From NCBI GenBank assembly GCA_900769075.1, contig CAAGFE010000016.1, positions 1 to 9,866 on the forward strand: DNA of 9,866 bases. Direction: 5' to 3'. The stretch comes from Clostridia bacterium. GTDB lineage: Bacteria; Bacillota; Clostridia; Christensenellales; Aristaeellaceae. The translations under genes were made by a program, and so were the position numbers. The notes under the pieces were generated by a model. That model saw nothing but the letters and a program-made list of their open reading frames with translations, made no database searches and was not told where the DNA came from. Numbering within the stretch: position 1 is the first letter of the stretch; every line of letters starts with the position of its first letter. Positions 4,524 to 9,866 of the stretch are shown piece after piece.

Positions 4524-7210
4524 TATCCTGCACCTCCTACCTTTACCAGCCAGGTCTCCTGATTGGGCACGGGGACGCGATACGCATCCCCCTGATCATT
4601 GACAAATGTCAGCGTTCCGCCCGGCTCCACTTCAATATCCGTGGTCAGCTCCTCGGTGATGGGCGTTTCCACGGGGGTGTACAGGCCGTAATACGCAATC
4701 AGCGGATCACCGGCATCCGCCATGCCCTTGATGTACTGCTGGACGCTTTCCGCATCGGGGTACTCCGTCTTGGGCAGAAAGATGCTGAACAGCCGCGACG
4801 GCGCATTTCCCGTCAGGCAGCAGCCCACCTTGTCCACGGAGGCATCCGCATTGGTTTCCAGCTTGTTGCAGATCACATTGGCGGCAGCCGCATTGCCGTT
4901 GCCGTTCTGGAGGGCGGAGGCATAGAACCGATTGCAGGCATCGTGTTCAGCAGCCAGCGTCCATTTCTCGCTGCCGTCAAAGACATATTGGTCTACACGC
5001 TGGATTGCCACGCCTCTCTCCAGATCGAGCGCATCGTGAACCAGCCCGGTGGATCGCATGCCGTCCGGGAAATACCTTGCGGTCAGGGCAGACATATCCA
5101 TGCGCTCCATCTGATACGGAAGCAGTTCCGGCGTGCTGCCCCTGACCAGACTGATTTCCAGATAATCCTCCATGGAAGCGTAGAAGGTCTTGGGATGACA
5201 AACCAGGTAGTGCTGGGACGTCAGGGATACCGCATTATCCTTGCCGATTAGCCCGGCCTTCACCAGCCATGTCACCGCACCTGTGTTATAATCGCCCGTG
5301 CCAAAACCGAAAAACACCTGGGCGGGGATCGTCATGCCATCCTTGATCTTTACCTGCAGGCTGTATGTATCATTTGTAGGCAGGCGGGCGTAGGCGTAAA
5401 CCCGTCCTTCCACCCAGCCAAAGGATTCTTTTCCGCTATACAGGTTCCGTCCCTGAATACGCACCTCATTGCAGGTAAATGTGGTCAGGTTCGGCTCTGC
5501 ATAAGGGTAATATTCCTCAGGGAACATGGCCCGGAATTCTGCGACTGTGGACGGCTCATTCCCCGCGCCGAACATGACGGTCAGGTCAATGATCATCTGA
5601 TGCGTCATCGAAACGTTGATGTATGTTCCAGCCTCGGCAGTTGTATCAAGAAGCGTCCACAAACGCATGAATACCTTGGGACTGTCGTATCTTTCGGTCT
5701 GGCTTGCTGTGGCTTTGAATATGAGGGTACCGACATGATCGCTTGCACATGGGATATGCTGCGTTACATCCGTGGTATAGTACCGATCCCCAAAGCCCAC
5801 ACCGAATGCGCCATACTGATCGCTCTCTTTCAGCGTATAATCTGTATCGATTTCTACCCTCGCACAGCAGAAATATATATGGCCTGCAACCATTGGCGTT
5901 GAATACTCTTCGCTACTCGGAGCGTAGTAAATCGTACTGTTATTGACGACATTCCCCCGAACGCCAGAAGTATTGGCAGTTTCCCGCACACCCTGATTCC
6001 ATACCAGCGTTCTTCCACCAATCTGATCCAAGGTAATCCATGGGGTCACATCATTGGGCACAGTCTTTTCATAGGCAAGTTCGGCATCTGTTTCCTCCCG
6101 ATACAGATAACCCCGGGCAGCGTATTCCAGATTAACAAGCCTCCGCTCCCGTTCGCAGTTGATGGCTTCCTGCCCCAGACGCTCACGAGCGGCAGCCTGC
6201 TCATCGGCTGAAAGTGACGGCATGACCGATGGTGTAGACAGGATACTGTTGAGCGTACCTTTGCCGATAATCGCAGTATTGTTTGTGCCTGCGAAGTTTG
6301 CGCTTTCAATGGTTCGTGCCTGCAGACGGTTTCCGTACATATACCAGCCATCATAGGCACTGACCTGCACCACACCGGCACGATCATTGGCCGCAATCGG
6401 CAGGTTAACAGTTTCCAGCACAGCGTGACCAGTATCGTCAATTCTCGCGATACGGAAGTACCTGCCCACCGCCAATCCTTCGGAAGGCTCATTCAGTTTG
6501 CCGGACAGTGCCTCCCCGGTGGTCTTCGCATCTGCCGCCTGTCCGCTCTGAGTCAGCGTTGCGTCCACCACCGCATCCTTGCCCGGAATGCCTTGTGCCC
6601 CCTGTTCACCCTGCGCACCCGGAACACCCTGTTCACCCTGCGCACCCTGCAAGCCCGTATCGCCCCGGGGAATGCTGTAGGTGATGACGCCGTCCACCAC
6701 TTCCACCGTGGCCTCCGTACCCGGTGCAGTCGTAACAGCCCTAGCCCGGATGCCACTCAGCATGTCCGCCGCCTGCTCCGCACGTTCTGCCGCGTCCTCA
6801 GCCTGTCTGGCACTGTCCCGAATACCGGCTCCTGCTTCCAGCACCTGATCAACCCAGCCCTGCGCCGCTTCCGGTGGGTCTGTCTCATTCCCGGTCAGGC
6901 TGGCGGTCACGCGGGTCGAGCCGGTAGCGGACTTTGCCAGCACCTCTCCGCAAACGGCCCGCAGCTCCACCTTGCCGTCTCCTGCGGAAGCTGTGTCTGC
7001 CGCTGTGATCGGCCAGTACAGTACGCCGTCCCGCACCTCGGTGTTCGCTACATAAGGGTCAGCATCATGCTTGCGCTTGACCAGCAGGGAAATCGCCGCA
7101 TCTGGCCACTGTGCCAGCAGGGATGACACATCGATCTCTATGGTTCGCGCCAGGTTCTCGCCCTGTCTGCCCAGATCAATGCCGGACAGCTTATCCGCAC
7201 TGTATCGCAT
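4523..7210 (-). CDS. BppU-type baseplate / receptor-binding tail protein with collagen-like neck
   Basis: Structural protein of 895 aa, likely part of the tail tip that binds the host surface. Residues about 1-108 resemble the BppU baseplate N-terminal domain (GIDLGRQGENLARTIEIDVS), which anchors the fibre. An Ala/Glu-rich helical linker follows (about 113-150), then a VEVVDGVITYSIPRG link and ten Gly-X-Y triplets (about 183-212) that should trimerise as a collagen-like neck. The large C-terminal part contains IGGRTLVWNQ (about 397), a LTVMFGAGNEPSTVAEFRAM segment (about 543-562) known from many gut phage fibres, and VRIQGRNLY (about 583). It closes with a glycine-poor end, ETWLVKVGGAG. The start at 7210 is 6 nt after AAGGAGG; the ATG at 7216 touches it. 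The receptor is unknown. Confidence 0.88.
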   Translation of the reverse strand: MRYSADKLSGIDLGRQGENLARTIEIDVSSLLAQWPDAAISLLVKRKHDADPYVANTEVRDGVLYWPITAADTASAGDGKVELRAVCGEVLAKSATGSTRVTASLTGNETDPPEAAQGWVDQVLEAGAGIRDSARQAEDAAERAEQAADMLSGIRARAVTTAPGTEATVEVVDGVITYSIPRGDTGLQGAQGEQGVPGAQGEQGAQGIPGKDAVVDATLTQSGQAADAKTTGEALSGKLNEPSEGLAVGRYFRIARIDDTGHAVLETVNLPIAANDRAGVVQVSAYDGWYMYGNRLQARTIESANFAGTNNTAIIGKGTLNSILSTPSVMPSLSADEQAAARERLGQEAINCERERRLVNLEYAARGYLYREETDAELAYEKTVPNDVTPWITLDQIGGRTLVWNQGVRETANTSGVRGNVVNNSTIYYAPSSEEYSTPMVAGHIYFCCARVEIDTDYTLKESDQYGAFGVGFGDRYYTTDVTQHIPCASDHVGTLIFKATASQTERYDSPKVFMRLWTLLDTTAEAGTYINVSMTHQMIIDLTVMFGAGNEPSTVAEFRAMFPEEYYPYAEPNLTTFTCNEVRIQGRNLYSGKESFGWVEGRVYAYARLPTNDTYSLQVKIKDGMTIPAQVFFGFGTGDYNTGAVTWLVKAGLIGKDNAVSLTSQHYLVCHPKTFYASMEDYLEISLVRGSTPELLPYQMERMDMSALTARYFPDGMRSTGLVHDALDLERGVAIQRVDQYVFDGSEKWTLAAEHDACNRFYASALQNGNGNAAAANVICNKLETNADASVDKVGCCLTGNAPSRLFSIFLPKTEYPDAESVQQYIKGMADAGDPLIAYYGLYTPVETPITEELTTDIEVEPGGTLTFVNDQGDAYRVPVPNQETWLVKVGGAG
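6575..6664 (-). repeat. Collagen-like Gly-X-Y coding repeat with 27-bp DNA period
   Basis: Ten uninterrupted Gly-X-Y triplets are encoded here, of the kind GAQGEQGVPG and GAQGEQGAQG. At DNA level a 21-bp block is identical at 6600-6620 and 6627-6647, a period of 27 bp. In-frame gain or loss of 27-bp units would change neck length without breaking the frame. Confidence 0.85.
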
Positions 7211-7216
7211 CTGCAT

Positions 7217-7223
7217 CCTCCTT
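7217..7223 (-). promoter_or_regulatory. Shine-Dalgarno AAGGAGG of the BppU-type gene
   Basis: AAGGAGG directly abuts the ATG at 7216 and lies 6 nt from the in-frame ATG at 7210. The second spacing is workable, so 7210 is preferred. It lies within the 15-nt gap after the stop of the preceding gene. Confidence 0.7.
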
Positions 7224-7225
7224 CC

Positions 7226-7618
7226 TTACGACTGTTTCTCCCACCCGGCGGGATAGTCCGCCGGACTCCATACGCAGTGGGCCAGCACGCAGATGTACCG
7301 CTTGCCCTGAAAGGTCACCTTGTCGCCCACCTGATAGGCCGTACCCGCATGCGTGGGCTGGACGAACTCCGGCCACACTTCGTCCTCCTCCGCGGGCGGT
7401 TTGACCATCTGCTGCAGCTCCCGGACGGCTGCCCACAGGGCATTGATCTCCCCGGCATAGTCGTACTCGGGCTCCGCGCCCTTTCGTGCCTGCATGGTCA
7501 GATCAAGCCGTTCCTCGTCGGTCAGCCTGCCCTCGATGTGGTACTGGTCGATGTTCGCCAGCAGGGTTTTCAGGTCATAGTTCTTCATCGCAATGACCTG
7601 CTCGAACATTTCCTTCAT
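7226..7618 (-). CDS. Small tail protein with C-terminal CBM5/12-like domain
   Basis: Protein of 130 aa. The N-terminal part (about 1-75) is helical and charged (MKNYDLKTLLANIDQYHIEGRL), a form common in short phage proteins of this position. After a Pro/Glu linker, residues about 82-128 (WPEFVQPTHAGTAYQVGDKV, then GKRYICVLAHCVWSP) resemble the CBM5/12 chitin-binding-like fold: an AYxxGDxVxxxGxxY core with aromatic residues and a terminal PxxxPxGWE motif. Such modules bind polysaccharide in chitinases and occur in phage tail proteins. GGAGGT sits 6 nt before the ATG. It lies between two large fibre genes, 13 nt from one and 15 nt from the other, so it is probably a tail accessory or glycan-binding part. 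Function inferred from domain resemblance only. Confidence 0.8.
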   Translation of the reverse strand: MKEMFEQVIAMKNYDLKTLLANIDQYHIEGRLTDEERLDLTMQARKGAEPEYDYAGEINALWAAVRELQQMVKPPAEEDEVWPEFVQPTHAGTAYQVGDKVTFQGKRYICVLAHCVWSPADYPAGWEKQS

Positions 7619-7631
7619 GAAATCACCTCCG

Positions 7632-9866
7632 TCATGTACCGATGGCCAGCCAGTCCACGTTGCGGCTGGTATTGAAGCTGCCGCCGACCACGATGCTGGC
7701 CTGCGTGGTCGTTTTGCTGTGTACCTTGATCGCGCCGTTGTCGCCGCTCCAGTTGCTGCTGGTGGTGGAATAGGTCACCAGCACCTTAGGCACCGATGTG
7801 AAGCCGGCGGATGAGTAATCAATCGTCACGGAGCTGCTGCCGCTGATGGAGGTGGAGCCATACGCCACCTTGAAGGGCAGACGGGCGACGGGAACCGTGC
7901 CGGTGGTCAGATTGGATGCATTGTTCGCGCCGAGGTTCGACCGGGCAGTCGCGGCACTGGTTGCGCCCGTGCCGCCGTTGGCGATGGGGACAGGACTTTC
8001 CATGCCGCTGTGGAACAGCCGATATGTAGCCCATGTGCCGCTTTCGCAGGTGCGGAGTGTAGCCGCCCAGTTGAGGTCATCCTGATAAGCCTTGGTGCGC
8101 ACCTCCAGCATGCGGCGGTCATTACCAGAACTGTCCTCCCACGAAGCAAAGGAGGACGCACCACCATAGCTTCCTTCAAAGACCGTTCGGTTGGTGGTGC
8201 CGTCATAGGTGGGCAGCAGGTACACCGAGGGGTACAGATACCCGGAGATGGCCAGGTTGCCCGTCATGGTATCGCCGCTCTTTTTCACTGCGCCAAGGCT
8301 GGTACAGGCATCAGACGCAGTCGTTGAGCCTGTTCCGCCCTGATCCACGCCCAGCGGCTCGGACAGAACAAGAGGCCAGCCGAACTCTACGGTTTCCGCG
8401 CTCTCGGCCACCTTGCCGAAGGCGATGCCGTTGCCGTCCTTGTAGAAATCCATAAGCACCTGTTTCGTGCCCACGCTCACAGACTGTTCGACATAGTAGA
8501 AATAATCCGACAGACGCACCTTCAGGTCATAGCTCTTGAGCGCATCGAAGGTTGCGCTGAGCAGGAGGTTGGAGGCGCTGACCGCATAGTTGGAAGCGGA
8601 AACCGTTGTGGCCTGCACCCATGACGTTGACGTGGTCAGCTTGTAGTATACCGCGCAGGAGACGGTGTTCTTGCTGTTCACGGAGGAAACGGAGCCTGCC
8701 AGCGAAACGCGCACCTTTGTGCCGTCCATCTGCGACGTTGACCCGTCAGTATTGCATCGCTCTGCCTTGAACCCGGTCAGTGAAGGCGGCGAATAATCCA
8801 GCACCGAGATACTCTGGGTCGTGGTGGCGGTGCGTCCGCGGGAATCCGTCACCGTGACAGACATTGTCAGCGTACCCGCCGTGTTCAGCGTGTTCGATGT
8901 GAACGATGATGCAGTGTAGGTCACGTTATCCAGTGTGGTGCGGTAAGCGGAGATGGTGCTTCCCTGGGTACCGGCTGCCGAGATGCCCACCGTCAGTTTG
9001 GAACGGGTACGGACATACCCGCCGAATTGTGCCGATATGCCGCTGGTGGCTTCGGCGGTGGACACGCTGGTGATGCTCGGCACAACCGAGGACGGGACAT
9101 TCAGCGTCAGCGTGACCGAGGATGAGCCTGTCTCCGTGCCGCCCACGAAGGTCTTGCAGGTGATCGTGCACAAGCCTGAGGTGGCGTTGGGAATCTGCGC
9201 CGCCAGCGCCAGTCCCGGTGTCCACGACACTGACGCGCCCACATTGGTCGCAATCGTGCCGGTGGCATTGCCGAAGGCATAGGTCAGCGTGTGCGTGGCG
9301 CTGTCGGTCAGCCTGTTCGTGTTGATCGTTACCGCAGAGCCCAGATTGACGGAGGATGATGAAACGGTCGGTACGCTGGCGGCTTCGGTATAGGTCACGG
9401 TGATGGTGACGCTCGACCACTGCAGGTAGTTGTTGGAATAGCCGTGACTGCTCTCCACGGGGCTGGGATTGTAGATGCAGAAGGTGTTGTTGCCCGCCGC
9501 GAAGTAGGCGGCCAGATTCGTCAGCAGGGTTCCCGAAAGCGCAACCGTGGTAGTATTGCCGTAGAAGGAGCCGGTGAAGGTCCCCAGCGCGTCTCCTGCA
9601 TACCCCGCGCCTGTCGCGCTGGCGCTGGTGTTCTGGTAGTTCGATTTGCGGACATAGACCGTCTTGGTGTGCCCGGCGCCATAACCTGCCTGCTGGGACA
9701 CGGCGGTGATGGAGATGCCCGTTATCACCTTGTTGGTCAGCGCCATACCCGAAAAGCAGATAATGCCCACATAGTTGTAGGTGTTGGTGTAATACTCCTG
9801 ACAGGCGTAGCCGGTCTTTGCGTTGCTGGAGGACGAGGCTTTCCTCGTGATCAGCGACGCCGTATA
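7632..9866 (-). CDS. Large phage tail structural protein, DUF859-like with fibre C-terminus, N-terminus cut by the window edge
   Basis: Open frame of 744 visible residues, running without a stop to the right edge; the true start is off the window. A nominal GTG at 9770 is internal, because 32 more codons upstream (such as GYACQEYYTNTYNYV) continue the same repetitive style. The first part (about 33-160) is beta-rich. Next comes a region typical of the siphovirus DUF859 family: TLTYAFGNATGTIATNVGAS, WTPGLALAAQIPNATSG and DFYKDGNGIAFGKVAE. The C-terminal third carries two fibre-type segments, QGGTGSTTASDACTSLGAVK (about 509) and ANGGTGATSAATARSNLGA (about 629), then a beta-rich end closing with VDWLAIGT as in many fibre tips. 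Very rich in Ser, Thr and Val. Likely a distal tail or fibre protein; receptor unknown. Confidence 0.88.
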   Translation of the reverse strand, partial: YTASLITRKASSSSNAKTGYACQEYYTNTYNYVGIICFSGMALTNKVITGISITAVSQQAGYGAGHTKTVYVRKSNYQNTSASATGAGYAGDALGTFTGSFYGNTTTVALSGTLLTNLAAYFAAGNNTFCIYNPSPVESSHGYSNNYLQWSSVTITVTYTEAASVPTVSSSSVNLGSAVTINTNRLTDSATHTLTYAFGNATGTIATNVGASVSWTPGLALAAQIPNATSGLCTITCKTFVGGTETGSSSVTLTLNVPSSVVPSITSVSTAEATSGISAQFGGYVRTRSKLTVGISAAGTQGSTISAYRTTLDNVTYTASSFTSNTLNTAGTLTMSVTVTDSRGRTATTTQSISVLDYSPPSLTGFKAERCNTDGSTSQMDGTKVRVSLAGSVSSVNSKNTVSCAVYYKLTTSTSWVQATTVSASNYAVSASNLLLSATFDALKSYDLKVRLSDYFYYVEQSVSVGTKQVLMDFYKDGNGIAFGKVAESAETVEFGWPLVLSEPLGVDQGGTGSTTASDACTSLGAVKKSGDTMTGNLAISGYLYPSVYLLPTYDGTTNRTVFEGSYGGASSFASWEDSSGNDRRMLEVRTKAYQDDLNWAATLRTCESGTWATYRLFHSGMESPVPIANGGTGATSAATARSNLGANNASNLTTGTVPVARLPFKVAYGSTSISGSSSVTIDYSSAGFTSVPKVLVTYSTTSSNWSGDNGAIKVHSKTTTQASIVVGGSFNTSRNVDWLAIGT

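Noticed and set aside
6425..7126. Plus-strand frame of 233 codons opposite the collagen-like neck
   Set aside because: It mirrors the repetitive minus-strand coding sequence and carries no domain of its own; the minus-strand protein is well supported.
1..9866. CRISPR array, tRNA, insertion sequence or diversity-generating retroelement near the tail fibre genes
   Set aside because: I saw no regularly spaced repeats of CRISPR type, no tRNA-like cloverleaf, no transposase and no reverse transcriptase or template repeat in the window.

Overview
The window reads as the late end of a tailed temperate phage, most likely a prophage of a gut-type Clostridia host (Bacillota, Oscillospiraceae or Lachnospiraceae range). 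The reasons are GC of roughly 55-60 percent, strong AAGGAGG-type ribosome binding sites, a TcdE-type holin, an NlpC/P60 endolysin with PG-binding and SH3 domains, BppU- and DUF859-like tail proteins, and a pair of serine recombinases. No chromosomal housekeeping gene, tRNA, rRNA or CRISPR array is visible. The host assignment is inference.

All eight convincing genes lie on the minus strand, so transcription runs from right to left. From right to left: a large tail protein, open at the right edge (7632-9866), with a DUF859-like Ig-rich body and a fibre-type C-terminus; a 130-aa protein ending in a CBM5/12-like domain (7226-7618); an 895-aa BppU-type baseplate/receptor-binding protein with a collagen-like neck (4523-7210); two tiny overlapping genes not previously delimited (4359-4523 and 4232-4390); a strong hairpin (4170-4195) dividing tail from lysis genes; the holin (3675-4124); the endolysin (2541-3647); a roughly 400-bp non-coding gap; and two tandem serine recombinases (1173-2132, and 1-1130 open at the left edge).

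Functionally, the right two-thirds builds the host-recognition tip of the tail. The holin and endolysin end the infection: the holin permeabilises the membrane and the endolysin cuts peptidoglycan. The recombinases would integrate and excise the genome. Because the recombinases lie directly next to the lysis genes in the same orientation, any attachment site of an integrated copy should lie left of position 1; otherwise the sequence is from a circular or unintegrated form.

Several start codons needed correction: the longest-ORF ATG overlaps or touches the Shine-Dalgarno, and a second in-frame ATG lies 5-9 nt downstream of it. The most unusual points are the asymmetric recombinase pair (one lacks the zinc ribbon and coiled coil), a small duplication that appears to have created the stop of the upstream recombinase, the structured gap before the recombinases, and a locally AT-richer block inside the receptor-binding protein. 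I do not see a clear, wholly new biological system; this is a recognisable phage late module with some odd details.
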